NCBI RefSeq assembly: GCF_013823385.1
Contig: NZ_PNMA01000002.1
Span: forward strand, 124,001 to 188,000
Direction of reading: 5' to 3'
From: Hyphomonas sp.
GTDB taxonomy: Bacteria; Pseudomonadota; Alphaproteobacteria; Caulobacterales; Hyphomonadaceae
DNA length: 64,000 bases
Within the stretch, counting starts at the first letter, position 1. Each line of letters starts with the position of its first letter. Below, in pieces: positions 42,705 through 51,605 of this stretch. The notes beneath the pieces were generated by a model. That model was not told where the DNA came from. It ran no database searches and saw only the letters and a list, made by a program, of their open reading frames with translations. A program made the position numbers and the translations under genes.

Positions 42705-43994
42705 ATGGCTGACACCGCCCCACCTTCCGGCCCGACCGTCATCACGCTCGGATGCCGCCTCAACACCTACGAGTCCGAGGTGATGCGCCGCCATGCGCAG
42801 GAGGCAGGCCTTGGCGATGCGGTCATCGTCAACACCTGCGCGGTCACCTCCGAAGCCGTGCGCGGCGCCCGCCAGGCCATCCGCCGGGCCGCGCGGGAAA
42901 ATCCCGGCGCGCCCATCCTCGTCACCGGATGCGCCGCCCAGACTGACCCGCAAGCCTTCGCGGCCATGCCGGAAGTCACCCGCGTCATCGGCAATCATGA
43001 CAAGATGAAAGCCGAAACCTGGAAACCGGCAGACCTGCTCGGCGGGGAAGAGAAGGTCCGGGTGAACGACATCATGAGCGTGCGCGAAACCGCCGCCCAT
43101 CTGATCGATGGCATGGAAGGGCGCGCGCGCGCCTATGTCCAGGTCCAGAATGGCTGCGACCATCGCTGCACCTTCTGCATCATTCCCTATGGCCGCGGAA
43201 ATTCCCGTTCGGTGCCGGCAGGGGAGGTGGTCGCCCAGGTCCGCACCCTCGTCGCCAGCGGACATCATGAAGTGGTGCTGACGGGCGTGGACCTCACCAG
43301 CTGGGGCGCAGACCTTCCGGGCACGCCGCAACTCGGCAATCTGGTTCAGCGCCTCCTGAAGCTCGTGCCGGATCTCCGCCAGCTGCGCATATCCTCCATC
43401 GACGCCATCGAGATGGATGAGGCCCTGCTTGAGGCGATGACAGATTCGCGCGTCGCGCCTTACCTTCACCTCTCGCTGCAGCATGGCGACAATCTCATCC
43501 TCAAGCGGATGAAACGCCGCCACAGCCGGGAAGACGCCATTCAGCTTACGGAACGTCTGCGGACCTTACGGCCAGATATTGCTCTGGGGGCGGACATCAT
43601 CGCCGGTTTCCCCACGGAAACCGAAGCGCATTTTGAAAACTCTCTCCGCCTGGTGGAGGAATGCGGTCTCTCTTTCCTGCACGCCTTCCCCTACAGCCCG
43701 CGCCCCGGAACGCCGGCGGCTAGAATGCCCCAACTCGCCAAACCCCTGATCAAGGAACGCGCCGCACGCCTGCGCGCAGCTGGTGATGCCGCGCTGATCC
43801 GGCATTTTGATCGCCATCTCGGAGAGGTGCGCGAAGCCCTTGTTGAGCGCGGCAGCATGGCCCGCCTTTCAGACTTCACCCAGGTAAAACTCAGCTGGCC
43901 GGATGGGGCAGGGAATGATGCGGCTGGACGTGTCGTCCCCGTACAGATAACCGGCCATGACGGCAAACAGCTATTTGGAACACCCCTCCCATGA
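42705..43994 (+). CDS. mtaB: tRNA ms2t6A methylthiotransferase MtaB
   Basis: Radical-SAM enzyme that adds a methylthio group to t6A37 of tRNAs. It is 429 residues. The UPF0004 domain has three cysteines (TLGCRLNTYESEVM, VNTCAVTSEA, VTGCAAQ). The radical-SAM CxxxCxxC is GCDHRCTFCIIPYGRG, and a C-terminal TRAM-like part follows. The ATG at 42705 suits the family; upstream starts add no conserved residues. The stop overlaps ftsY by four bases (ATGA). Confidence 0.95.
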   Translation: MADTAPPSGPTVITLGCRLNTYESEVMRRHAQEAGLGDAVIVNTCAVTSEAVRGARQAIRRAARENPGAPILVTGCAAQTDPQAFAAMPEVTRVIGNHDKMKAETWKPADLLGGEEKVRVNDIMSVRETAAHLIDGMEGRARAYVQVQNGCDHRCTFCIIPYGRGNSRSVPAGEVVAQVRTLVASGHHEVVLTGVDLTSWGADLPGTPQLGNLVQRLLKLVPDLRQLRISSIDAIEMDEALLEAMTDSRVAPYLHLSLQHGDNLILKRMKRRHSREDAIQLTERLRTLRPDIALGADIIAGFPTETEAHFENSLRLVEECGLSFLHAFPYSPRPGTPAARMPQLAKPLIKERAARLRAAGDAALIRHFDRHLGEVREALVERGSMARLSDFTQVKLSWPDGAGNDAAGRVVPVQITGHDGKQLFGTPLP

Positions 43995-45235
43995 TCCTCT
44001 GGTTCGGTAAGAAAAAGAAACTCGAAGAAGCCAAGGCCGCTGGCGAAGCCATGAAGGCGCCGGAGCTGACGGCCGAAGAACTCGCCGCGCAAGAAGCTGC
44101 CGCTGCTGAGAAGGCAGAGATCGAGCGCAAGGTCGCCGAGGCCAACCGCGCCTGGGAAGAGCGCCAGCGCCGGGAAGCTCAGGAGGCGGAGGATGAAGCT
44201 GTCCGCGCCAAGGCCGCCGCCGAACTGAAACTGCTGGAAGAGCGCCGCGAGCATGAACGCCTGCGCGCCGAAGCCGCCGAGGCCGCGCGTCTCGCCGCAG
44301 AAGCCGAAGCCAATGATCCGGGCCTCTTCGGCCGCCTCGGCGAAGGCCTCGCCCGCTCCACCGCCAAGCTCACCGAAGGCATCGCCGCCCTTGGCCGGCG
44401 GAAGCTCGACGAGGAGACGCTGGAGGAGTTACAGGACCTGCTCATCACCTCCGATATGGGCGCCAAGGTCGCCGCGCGCGTCACCAAGGGGCTCGCCAAG
44501 GGCCGGTTTGACAAGGAAATCTCCGGAGACGAAATCCGCCTCGCCCTGGCCGAGGAGATCGAAGAGATTCTCAAACCCCGCGAAAAGGTGGTCGACTTTT
44601 CAGACGGCCCGCGCCCGCGCATCGTTTTGTTCGTGGGCGTCAATGGCTCTGGCAAGACGACGACCATCGGCAAGATCGCCTCCAAACTGAAGGATCAGGG
44701 CGCCAAGGCGCTGCTGGTTGCCGGCGACACCTTCCGCGCCGCCGCCGTTGAGCAGCTCAAAGTCTGGGGCGCGCGCGCCGACATTCCGGTGCTCGCCAAG
44801 GAAACCGGCGCTGACGCGGCCGGCCTCGTCTATGAGGCGGTGGAACGGGCCAAAGCCCAGGATCTCGATCTTGTCCTCGTCGATACCGCCGGCCGCCTGC
44901 AGAACAAGGCGGAGCTGATGTCGGAGCTTGCCAAGGTCGTCCGTGTCGTGAGGAAAATTGATCCAGATGCCCCGCATGACGTGATCCTGGTGCTCGATGC
45001 CACTGTCGGCCAGAACGCGCTCTCCCAGGTCGAAGCCTTCCGGCACACGGCAGGGGTGACCGGCCTCGTGATGACCAAACTCGACGGCACCGCCAAAGGC
45101 GGCGTCCTGGTCGCCATCGCCGAAGCCCACGACCTGCCCATCCATTTCATCGGCATCGGCGAAAAGGCAGAAGACCTCCGCCCGTTCAGCGCGGAGGCCT
45201 TCGCAAAGGCGCTGGTGGGGATCAAGGCGCCGTAG
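43991..45235 (+). CDS. ftsY: Signal recognition particle receptor FtsY
   Basis: Membrane-associated SRP receptor GTPase that brings ribosomes making membrane proteins to SecYEG. It is 414 residues. The N-terminal A domain is an Ala/Glu-rich coiled coil, followed by the N domain. The G domain has GVNGSGKTTTIGKIA, VDTAGRLQNKAELM, TKLDGTAKGG, and GIGEKAEDLRPF. The start overlaps the mtaB stop, so the genes are coupled. yciB, often next to ftsY, is 4.8 kb away. Confidence 0.96.
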   Translation: MILWFGKKKKLEEAKAAGEAMKAPELTAEELAAQEAAAAEKAEIERKVAEANRAWEERQRREAQEAEDEAVRAKAAAELKLLEERREHERLRAEAAEAARLAAEAEANDPGLFGRLGEGLARSTAKLTEGIAALGRRKLDEETLEELQDLLITSDMGAKVAARVTKGLAKGRFDKEISGDEIRLALAEEIEEILKPREKVVDFSDGPRPRIVLFVGVNGSGKTTTIGKIASKLKDQGAKALLVAGDTFRAAAVEQLKVWGARADIPVLAKETGADAAGLVYEAVERAKAQDLDLVLVDTAGRLQNKAELMSELAKVVRVVRKIDPDAPHDVILVLDATVGQNALSQVEAFRHTAGVTGLVMTKLDGTAKGGVLVAIAEAHDLPIHFIGIGEKAEDLRPFSAEAFAKALVGIKAP

Positions 45236-45237
45236 GC

Positions 45238-45453
45238 TTACTCGGCGGCCTTTGCCACGCCCCGGCCATCGTCAAATATCTCTTCAATATGCCGCTCGAA
45301 CAAACGGGCGATGGCGAAGGCGAGCGGCAGGGAAGGGTCATACTTGCCGGTTTCGATGGCATTGACCGACTGGCGGGACACGTCCAGCAGGTCAGCCAGG
45401 TGCTGCTGGCTCCAGCCACGTTCTGCCCTCAGGGTACGGATATTGTTTTCCAT
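45238..45453 (-). CDS. XRE-family transcriptional regulator
   Basis: A 71-residue protein that is little more than one helix-turn-helix (TLRAERGWSQQHLADLLDVS, RQSVNAIETGKYDP). It is the second gene of a leftward pair with the 135-residue membrane protein upstream (11-base gap). XRE regulator/membrane protein pairs of this size are widespread, often autoregulated. The operator at 45897-45925 lies ahead of the membrane protein and is the likely target. Confidence 0.9.
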   Translation of the reverse strand: MENNIRTLRAERGWSQQHLADLLDVSRQSVNAIETGKYDPSLPLAFAIARLFERHIEEIFDDGRGVAKAAE

Positions 45454-45464
45454 GGCGCGTCCCC

Positions 45465-45872
45465 TCAGACGATCTTGCCAAGAGACTGGCGGAGATGGGC
45501 AAGCCCATAGAAGAAGAAAAAGCCCGGTCCGAACAGGAAGAGGGGAATGTCGGGGATCACGTTGAACCGCTCAAGGAAGCCCAGAATGAAGATGGCCCCG
45601 GTCAGCATCACGCCGCCCTCCGACAGGGCCTGCAATTGCCGCATCCGCGTGTATTCGTCTGTCTCCCGCACCAGCCGCAGGATGGCCATCAGGATGGCGA
45701 TCAGCGGAAGGGCGATGGCTATGGCCGCGCCCATGCGCACGCCGGTTGAGGCGGTGTCTATGTCAATAAAGGTGAAAGCCACGGCGATGGCGACACAATA
45801 GAATGCCATCATCGGGACGAAGATCATCAGGTAGCGCTTGTTGGCGGTACGAAAGCCTTTGGGTTGGGTCAC
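45465..45872 (-). CDS. Small membrane protein paired with the XRE regulator
   Basis: A 135-residue protein with four predicted membrane segments (about 15-35, 45-65, 85-105, 110-130). The cytosolic loop LRLVRETDEYTRMRQLQALS resembles the family found beside small XRE regulators. Its start is a GTG at 45872, preceded by GGAG. Function unknown; by analogy it may modulate the regulator. Confidence 0.75.
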   Translation of the reverse strand: MTQPKGFRTANKRYLMIFVPMMAFYCVAIAVAFTFIDIDTASTGVRMGAAIAIALPLIAILMAILRLVRETDEYTRMRQLQALSEGGVMLTGAIFILGFLERFNVIPDIPLFLFGPGFFFFYGLAHLRQSLGKIV

Positions 45873-45896
45873 TGGGAAAGCTCCATGTCAAGTTTC

Positions 45897-45925
45897 CTTG
45901 TCTATATGACAAGCATCCTTGTCAT
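45897..45925. promoter_or_regulatory. Operator with three GACAAG/CTTGTC half-sites
   Basis: ATGACAAG-CATC-CTTGTCAT (45906-45925) is a perfect 8-bp inverted repeat. An overlapping CTTGTC-TATAT-GACAAG (45897-45913) shares its middle arm. It sits across the predicted promoter of the leftward pair, where a small XRE repressor would bind. Confidence 0.65.
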
Positions 45926-45930
45926 GTAAA
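45901..45930 (-). promoter_or_regulatory. Promoter of the XRE/membrane-protein operon
   Basis: On the minus strand: -35 TTTACA (45925-45930), 18 bases, -10 TATAGA (45901-45906). The operator palindrome fills the spacer and covers the -10, typical of autoregulation. Confidence 0.6.
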
Positions 45931-46031
45931 GGGACCTTTACAAAAAATCTTTGGTGCCGCCTTGGCAAAGAAAATCCCGGCGCGGCAGGGCCGGCCGGGA
46001 TGATCAGAGTCCTTTGGGAAAGGGGCGGGGC

Positions 46032-47771
46032 CTATTCCGCCGCCATCGCACTCGCAGGCGCCGCCCGTGCCCCGCGCACCAGGCGGCCGGGCAGCTTGCC
46101 GGTCGGGTCGCCGTCGCGGTGGGTGATCTCGCCCTGGAGGATGGTGGCGGTATAGCCCGAGGCGCGCTGCATCAGGCGCCGCCCGCCCGCCGGCAGATCG
46201 TGGATCACATTCGGCAAGTGCAGCTTCATATTGGCAAGATCAATGACGTTGAGGTCAGCCCGGTATCCCGGCGCAATCAGGCCCCGGTCCCAGAGCCCGA
46301 TCCATTCGGCCGTCAGCCGCGCCTGGCGATGCACGATGCTCTCGACACTGAGTTTCTGGCCCTTCTTCCGGTCGCGCACCCAATGGGTCAGCATGGTGGA
46401 GGTGAACGAGCCGTCGCAGATCATGCCGACATGCGCGCCGCCATCAGAGAGGCCGGGCAGGGTGGCCGGGCTCTGCATCATTTCAAGAATCGGATCGAGG
46501 GTTCCCTGCGCATAGTTGAGGAAAGGCAGGTAGAGCACGCCGCTGCCCTCCCGCTCCAGCATCAGGTCAAGCGCCACGGCCTCAGGCGAAACGCCGCGCG
46601 CCTCGGCCATGGCGGCCAGCGTGCTTTCCGGGCCGGGCTCATAGTTTACAGGGTCTGACAGCTGGAAGATCTTGCCGAAATTGCGCACCATCGATTTCAG
46701 GAACGGATTATCCGTCTGCGGCGCATCGGCCAGAAGGCGCGCGCGGAAGTCGAGGTCGCGCAGGCGCGTCACACGCTCCGCCAGCGGAAGATCGGCAATC
46801 TCCCGATAGGTCGGGTGGGCACTGAAGGGGTTCAGCGTCAGCTCCAGCCCCAGCAGCACGCCCACCGGGCGCGGCGCCACCTGCGCGCGGATCGGCACGC
46901 CCTCGGCCGCTGCCGCCTCAATCGCGCCCAGCAAGTGCCGCCAGCCATTGGGCGCCACATCGGACTGTGCCAGCGAAACAGAGAGCGGCCGGCCAGTCTT
47001 TTCCACGATCCGGCGCAGCATCGCGGCTTCCTTCTGCGGATCGTCAAAGTCCGACACGAATTGCAGCACGCCCCGGCCCGCTTCCGCCAGGCCCATGCCG
47101 ATACCGGTCAGCTCGGCTTCCGAGGCGGTCAGTGTCGGCGTCGGCTGGCCATCCGAGGTGCGGTGGTTCAGCGTGCGCGACGTGGAAAAACCCATCGCGC
47201 CGGCCATCACAGCCTCCTTGGCGAGCTTGGCCATGGCGGCAATATCGTCCGGGGTCGCATCTTCCCGGTTGGCGCCGCGATCGCCCATCACGAACACGCG
47301 CAGCGCCGCATGGGGCAGCTGCGCGCACACGTCTGTGTCAAAGCGGCGGGTGGATAGGAAATCGAGATAGTCCGGGAAACTCTCCCAGGTCCAGGGAAGG
47401 CCCTGCGCCAGAACGGGGAAGGGGATGTCCTCCACGCCTTCCATCAGGCGGATGAGGCGGTCATGGTCCTCGCTCTTACAGGGGGCAAAACCCACGCCGC
47501 AATTACCCATCACGACGGTGGTGACGCCGTGCAGGGAGGAAGGGCTGATCGCCTCCCCCCAGGTCACCTGGCCATCATAATGGGTGTGCAGGTCCACAAA
47601 GCCTGGCGTCACGATCTGTCCGCGCGCGTCGATCTCCTCGATGCCCTTGCCGCTGACCTTGCCGACCTGCGTGATGACGCCGCCGGAAACGGCCACATCG
47701 CCCTCGAAGGCCGGCCCGCCGCTGCCATCGATGATGGTGCCGCCGCGAATGATCAGATCCTGCGTTGCCAT
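46032..47771 (-). CDS. N-acyl-D-amino-acid deacylase / amidohydrolase family
   Basis: A 579-residue amidohydrolase. The start [20 protein letters not shown] is the family N-terminus. Metal ligands: HxH in [15 protein letters not shown] and a later aspartate in [10 protein letters not shown]. The Cys in [14 protein letters not shown] matches the D-aminoacylase bridging cysteine. It probably hydrolyses N-acyl-D-amino acids or a related amide; D-hydantoinase-like activity is possible. Isolated gene. Confidence 0.88.
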   Translation of the reverse strand: MATQDLIIRGGTIIDGSGGPAFEGDVAVSGGVITQVGKVSGKGIEEIDARGQIVTPGFVDLHTHYDGQVTWGEAISPSSLHGVTTVVMGNCGVGFAPCKSEDHDRLIRLMEGVEDIPFPVLAQGLPWTWESFPDYLDFLSTRRFDTDVCAQLPHAALRVFVMGDRGANREDATPDDIAAMAKLAKEAVMAGAMGFSTSRTLNHRTSDGQPTPTLTASEAELTGIGMGLAEAGRGVLQFVSDFDDPQKEAAMLRRIVEKTGRPLSVSLAQSDVAPNGWRHLLGAIEAAAAEGVPIRAQVAPRPVGVLLGLELTLNPFSAHPTYREIADLPLAERVTRLRDLDFRARLLADAPQTDNPFLKSMVRNFGKIFQLSDPVNYEPGPESTLAAMAEARGVSPEAVALDLMLEREGSGVLYLPFLNYAQGTLDPILEMMQSPATLPGLSDGGAHVGMICDGSFTSTMLTHWVRDRKKGQKLSVESIVHRQARLTAEWIGLWDRGLIAPGYRADLNVIDLANMKLHLPNVIHDLPAGGRRLMQRASGYTATILQGEITHRDGDPTGKLPGRLVRGARAAPASAMAAE

Positions 47772-47879
47772 GGGCTTAGTCCTCCGGTCGTCTTTATCTG
47801 CGGTCAGGATGCCTCAAGGGCAGGGGGTGTCAAACCCTGACGCCGCGACCCCCTCTGCCAAAAAGGGTGCCCGAACGGG

Positions 47880-47916
47880 AAAGCGCGGAGCAGGCTGGCG
47901 AGCCGCTCCGCGCTTT
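47880..47916 (-). terminator. Strong stem-loop after the membrane-protein gene
   Basis: AAAGCGCGGAGC (47880-47891) and GCTCCGCGCTTT (47905-47916) are perfect 12-bp arms, with an inner GGCT/AGCC stem. It lies 22 bases beyond the stop of the leftward gene at 47938. The T-run is three bases. Confidence 0.7.
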
Positions 47917-47937
47917 GGATGTCTCAGCAGACGCGGC

Positions 47938-48798
47938 TTAAGGCGCGCTGATCAGCCGGTCTTCCAGCCCATCCCGCTCGCGGCCACCGAACACGGCGGC
48001 GCCAGCGGCCACAAAGGCGCCGATCATCATCGCCAGCGCGGTGGCAATGGCCAGCGTCGCGCTGGCGGCGCGGGCCGCATCGACTTCATCCCGGGCTGCC
48101 TCGCGGGCCTCGGCGATCTCGGTGAAAGCCAGCTGCACGCGGGCTTCGGCTTCGCTGTCGCTCATCCCGGTCCATTCGATCACGTCGGCGGTGAGCCAGG
48201 CGCGGTCTTCTGCGGTCACGGCCTCTTCATCGGCAATCGCGCGGATGACCAGTCGGCCTGCCTGCTCGCGGGCACCGTCCAGCGTGATCGGATTGCCGCC
48301 GGGGAGGCGGTAAAGCCGGTCGGTGATCACGACGGGCGGGGCAAGCGCGTCGTCCTCGGAGGCAACGGCGGCGGCAGTGACGGCCGTGGCCGCTGCCGAT
48401 CCGCCTGCTGCGGCAAGTCCGGCCACGGCAAACATGAAGGCGCTCGCCACGGCCCAGGTGAGAAAGCCGTGAACACTGTCCCGGAAGAAAACCTCGTCCC
48501 GGTGGATCGTCCAGCGGCGGCGCATACGGCCAGCGAGATAACCCCCGGCGATGGAGGCAAAGATCTGGGTGAAGATCAGCCAGATAACGGTGACAACGCC
48601 AATCGTCGTCAGCGACAGCCCATCTTCGGCGAAGGGCGACATCGCGCCAAAGCCAAAGGCAGAGCCGAGGACGACAAGAACGATCGTCAGGCCGAGCGCG
48701 GCAAACGCGCCGGCAAAGATGGCAGACCAGCTGATCGCCGGGCCTTCCCAGCGCGAAGGGTTTGCGCCCGCAGGCGCATGAATGGGTGCATCGGTCAT
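47938..48798 (-). CDS. Multi-pass membrane protein of unknown function
   Basis: A 286-residue protein. Segments at about 25-50 (WSAIFAGAFAALGLTIVLVV), 65-90, and 110-130 are hydrophobic. A polar alpha-helical stretch, ARVQLAFTEIAEAREAARDE, precedes a last segment at about 245-270. It resembles the YrzE/TIGR04086-like membrane family, often with a small partner gene upstream. That partner is the microprotein at 48813. Function unknown. Confidence 0.6.
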   Translation of the reverse strand: MTDAPIHAPAGANPSRWEGPAISWSAIFAGAFAALGLTIVLVVLGSAFGFGAMSPFAEDGLSLTTIGVVTVIWLIFTQIFASIAGGYLAGRMRRRWTIHRDEVFFRDSVHGFLTWAVASAFMFAVAGLAAAGGSAAATAVTAAAVASEDDALAPPVVITDRLYRLPGGNPITLDGAREQAGRLVIRAIADEEAVTAEDRAWLTADVIEWTGMSDSEAEARVQLAFTEIAEAREAARDEVDAARAASATLAIATALAMMIGAFVAAGAAVFGGRERDGLEDRLISAP

Positions 48799-48812
48799 GA
48801 TGTGCGCCTCTG

Positions 48813-48887
48813 TTAGAAGATGAGAAGAATGAGAAGGATCAGCGGGATCGGAACCCCGAGAAACCAGAGTAAAATGCCCTTGCCCAT
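48813..48887 (-). CDS. 24-residue membrane microprotein
   Basis: A 24-codon ORF too short for usual gene calling. It starts MGKGILLWFLGVPIP and ends in a run of Leu/Ile, making one transmembrane helix. AGGAGG lies 11 bases before the ATG. It ends 14 bases before the membrane-protein gene at 48798, so the pair is probably co-transcribed. Similar tiny proteins (MGKGILLW-like, GIPIP) exist in other alphaproteobacteria by my recollection. Confidence 0.6.
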   Translation of the reverse strand: MGKGILLWFLGVPIPLILLILLIF

Positions 48888-49113
48888 GATGGGTGTTTCC
48901 TCCTGTGACTAACCCACGCCCGCCACGTCTCGTCGAAAGGTAACGCCCCGCTCTCCGTTAGGTTCCCGCCTGCCTGCCCGCCTGCCTGTGACCGCAATCG
49001 GGGGCTTCGTCCGCCAAAGGAGGAAACGCAGGGCGCAGAAGGGGAGGCGGCATGTCTCTACGCCTTGCGCCGCCGCTTCCCTCTGCCCGCAAACCGGCCT
49101 AAGCGGGGCGCCG

Positions 49114-49974
49114 ATGTCTGCTTCGCTCCTCCCGGTTGTTCTCTGTCTTCTCTCTGCGCTGACCGTCGCAATCACCAATGTGATGGTGAAGCGCGGCGGT
49201 GATGTGCTCACCGCGCGGGCGATTGTTGCCATCGTCATGGGGCTCAGCGTCCTGCCGCTCCTGCCCTTCGCGCCCCTGCCACCTCCGGAGACCTGGCCGC
49301 TGATTGCCGTCTCGGTCGTGGTGCACTGGTTCTATCAGTTCTCGGCCATCCGGGCGCTGCACCGGGGCGCGCTCTCGCTGGTGTTTCCGGTGATGCGGGG
49401 CCTCGGCCCGCTGGCCACAGCGGTGCTCGCCGCCATCTGGCTGCGCGAAAGCCTCTCGCCCATCCAGATTGCGGGCCTCCTCGTGGCCTCGCTCTCCATC
49501 CTCGTCTTCGCGCTGCCGACGGGACTTACCGAAGCTGCGCGCCGTCTTGACCGGGCGGCCCTCTTCTGGGCGCTGATGACGGCCATCGGCGTCGGCCTTT
49601 ATGCCGTGGCCGATACGCGCGCCGCCCGCGCGATGGAAACGCCGCTGACATTTGTCGTCTGGCTGTTCCTGCTCGACTGGATCGGCGTCACGCTGGTGCT
49701 CCTCTGGCAACGCAAGGGCAGGGTGATCGCCTGCCTGCGCAAGGAAGCGCGCGCCGGCGCCATTGGCGGGGTTGCCGGCTCGCTCTCCTATGGCATGGCG
49801 ATCTATGCCTACACGCTGACGGACGCGGCGATGGTAACGGCGCTGCGGGAAACCTCCGTGGTCTTCGCCGCCGCCTTCGGGGCCTGGCTGCTGAAGGAAG
49901 GCTTTGGCAGGCGGCGCATCGTGGCAGCGGCCACGCTTGCGGCCGGGCTCGTGCTGATGCAGGCGGCAGGCTGA
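49114..49974 (+). CDS. EamA/DMT-family transporter
   Basis: A 286-residue membrane protein with about ten hydrophobic segments in two EamA halves: ALTVAITNVMVKRGGD at the start, FPVMRGLGPLATAVLAAIWL in the middle, and the repeat SLSYGMAIYAYTLTDAAMVT, then ALRETSVVFAAAFGAWLL. The start at 49114 gives MSASLLPVVL; the frame is open upstream to 48988 but that part is not membrane-like. Substrate unknown. Confidence 0.85.
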   Translation: MSASLLPVVLCLLSALTVAITNVMVKRGGDVLTARAIVAIVMGLSVLPLLPFAPLPPPETWPLIAVSVVVHWFYQFSAIRALHRGALSLVFPVMRGLGPLATAVLAAIWLRESLSPIQIAGLLVASLSILVFALPTGLTEAARRLDRAALFWALMTAIGVGLYAVADTRAARAMETPLTFVVWLFLLDWIGVTLVLLWQRKGRVIACLRKEARAGAIGGVAGSLSYGMAIYAYTLTDAAMVTALRETSVVFAAAFGAWLLKEGFGRRRIVAAATLAAGLVLMQAAG

Positions 49975-50044
49975 CGGAACCTTTCATTCATGAGAAGACG
50001 GTAGCGAGCTGAACTGGAAGCTGCTCCCGCGCGTAAGGAATGCC

Positions 50045-50779
50045 ATGACCGAGATGACCCCGCCCCCTTCGCCCGCCAATGGCATCGGCACGGCCGCTGA
50101 CAAGGCCAACCAGATCTGGGGCGACTTCATCCCCGTGATCGGTTTCATCCTTACTTACAACGTGTTCCGCCGCGTGGAACTGCTCGACGGGCTGATCAAC
50201 AAGGACACCGCCATCTACTGGGCCACCGGCGTGCTGATCGTGCTGATGCTCGGTTTCCTCGGCAAGCAGATCATCGAGCGCAAGCCTGTCTCGCAGATGA
50301 TGGTGTTTTCCTCCGCCATCGTCGGCGGTTTCGGCCTTATCGGCATCCTGCTCCAGGAGAAGGCCTTCATCTATGTGAAGCCGACGATCCAGCAGATTTT
50401 CATGGCCGGCATGATCTTCATCCCGCTGCTGTTTGGAAAAAACCTCTGGAAGTCGCTTTTCTCCAAAGTGTTTGATCTGCCCGATTTTGCCTGGCGCACG
50501 CTGGCCATCCGCTGGGGCCTCTTCTTCATCGCGATGGCAGTGTGGAACGAATATCTCTGGCGCATGTATGCGCCCGGCTTTGAAAGCCCTCTGGTGCTGG
50601 CCGGCATTCCTGTGGCACCGGCGGGTTCCTACGAATTCCTTGGCCTGACATTCGGCGCGAAGAATGCCGAAGATGTCTGGGCCAACTGGAAGCTCGGCAA
50701 CATGGTGATCGTCTTCCTCTTCGGCGCGCTGAACACGCCCTACACGCTCAAGCACCTGCGCACGGACGAAGAAGCGTAG
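50045..50779 (+). CDS. yciB: Inner membrane septation protein YciB (IspZ)
   Basis: A 244-residue inner-membrane protein with five to six segments. It begins with a short cytosolic N-terminus (MTEMTPPPSPANG), then DFIPVIGFILTYNVF. The family segment KPTIQQIFMAGMIFIPLLFG and the later WRTLAIRWGLFFIAMAVWNE are seen. YciB acts in cell-envelope synthesis and division and interacts with division proteins. In many alphaproteobacteria it follows ftsY; here 4.8 kb of other genes lie between them. Confidence 0.92.
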   Translation: MTEMTPPPSPANGIGTAADKANQIWGDFIPVIGFILTYNVFRRVELLDGLINKDTAIYWATGVLIVLMLGFLGKQIIERKPVSQMMVFSSAIVGGFGLIGILLQEKAFIYVKPTIQQIFMAGMIFIPLLFGKNLWKSLFSKVFDLPDFAWRTLAIRWGLFFIAMAVWNEYLWRMYAPGFESPLVLAGIPVAPAGSYEFLGLTFGAKNAEDVWANWKLGNMVIVFLFGALNTPYTLKHLRTDEEA

Positions 50780-50816
50780 GCTCCCTGCAGGCCCCGATCT
50801 TGCGCGATCCTCTCTG

Positions 50817-50851
50817 TCACACTCGATACGCTAAAAGCCTCTCGAGTGTGA
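50817..50851. other. Perfect 10-bp inverted repeat after yciB
   Basis: TCACACTCGA (50817-50826) and TCGAGTGTGA (50842-50851), with further CCTCT/AGAGG pairing outside (one mismatch). There is no T-run. It lies between convergent yciB and the Nudix gene; it may be a terminator-like hairpin or a binding site. Confidence 0.5.
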
Positions 50852-50905
50852 CGATAGAGGGAAGAGGAGCGGGCAAGGTTGCAGGCTTCCGCCAGGTCTC
50901 TTTCC

Positions 50906-51457
50906 CTAGCGCGAGACCTTATCCGTACCCGGCGGGTTACCAAATGGGGGGAATATCTTCAGATGCCGGGTCTGGGCAAAATGCGTCAAAGCCCATACAG
51001 CGGTCGGGAAGGCCATCTGTGACCAGGGGATGTCGGCCCAGCGGACGAGTTTCACCTCTTCGCTTTCCGGTCCTGGCGCGATGTCTGACAATAGTCTGGC
51101 GCGGAACATGATCTGCACCTGTGAAATGCGGGGCACGGAATAGACGCCGAGAACGCCGTCGAGCTCGATTTCGGCCATCGCTTCCTCGCGGGCTTCACGC
51201 CGCGCGGCGTCTTCAACGCTCTCGCCTTCCTCCATGAATCCGGCCGGAAGGGTCCAGAACCCCTTGCGGGGTTCGATTGCACGCCTACAGATGAGGATTA
51301 GGTCGTCCTTGATAACGACCGATCCGGTCACAATCTTAGGATTCACGTAATCAATAAAATTGCATCGATTGCAGATTCTCCGCGCCCGATCGTCCCCATC
51401 TGGCACATCAAGGCGAAAATCTGTGTTCTGGAAAGGAGTTGGCAATTGATCAGTCAT
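50906..51457 (-). CDS. Nudix hydrolase
   Basis: A 183-residue pyrophosphohydrolase. The N-terminus has a zinc-ribbon-like CNRCNFIDYVNPK, then the Nudix domain. The Nudix box is GFMEEGESVEDAARREAREE (positions about 72-91), with the E-rich REAREE catalytic core. It resembles the short ribbon-bearing NUDIX group; substrate unknown. Opposite in direction to the MarR gene. Confidence 0.92.
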   Translation of the reverse strand: MTDQLPTPFQNTDFRLDVPDGDDRARRICNRCNFIDYVNPKIVTGSVVIKDDLILICRRAIEPRKGFWTLPAGFMEEGESVEDAARREAREEAMAEIELDGVLGVYSVPRISQVQIMFRARLLSDIAPGPESEEVKLVRWADIPWSQMAFPTAVWALTHFAQTRHLKIFPPFGNPPGTDKVSR

Positions 51458-51605
51458 CCAATCTTTATCCTGTCGCCTATATGGAGAATGTGTTTGATCC
51501 GCCTACGGGCCTCTTGTTAACGCCCCGGAACACGGATCGGCCCCTTTCCCAGTCCCGTCCTCCCCGGACACCTAACAATACACTAACCAATCAAGGAACC
51601 CAGTC

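Noticed and set aside
51568-51586. CtrA box before the MarR-tail gene
   Set aside because: CTAA-N7-CTAA has two mismatches to the consensus. Kept only as a remark, not as a feature.
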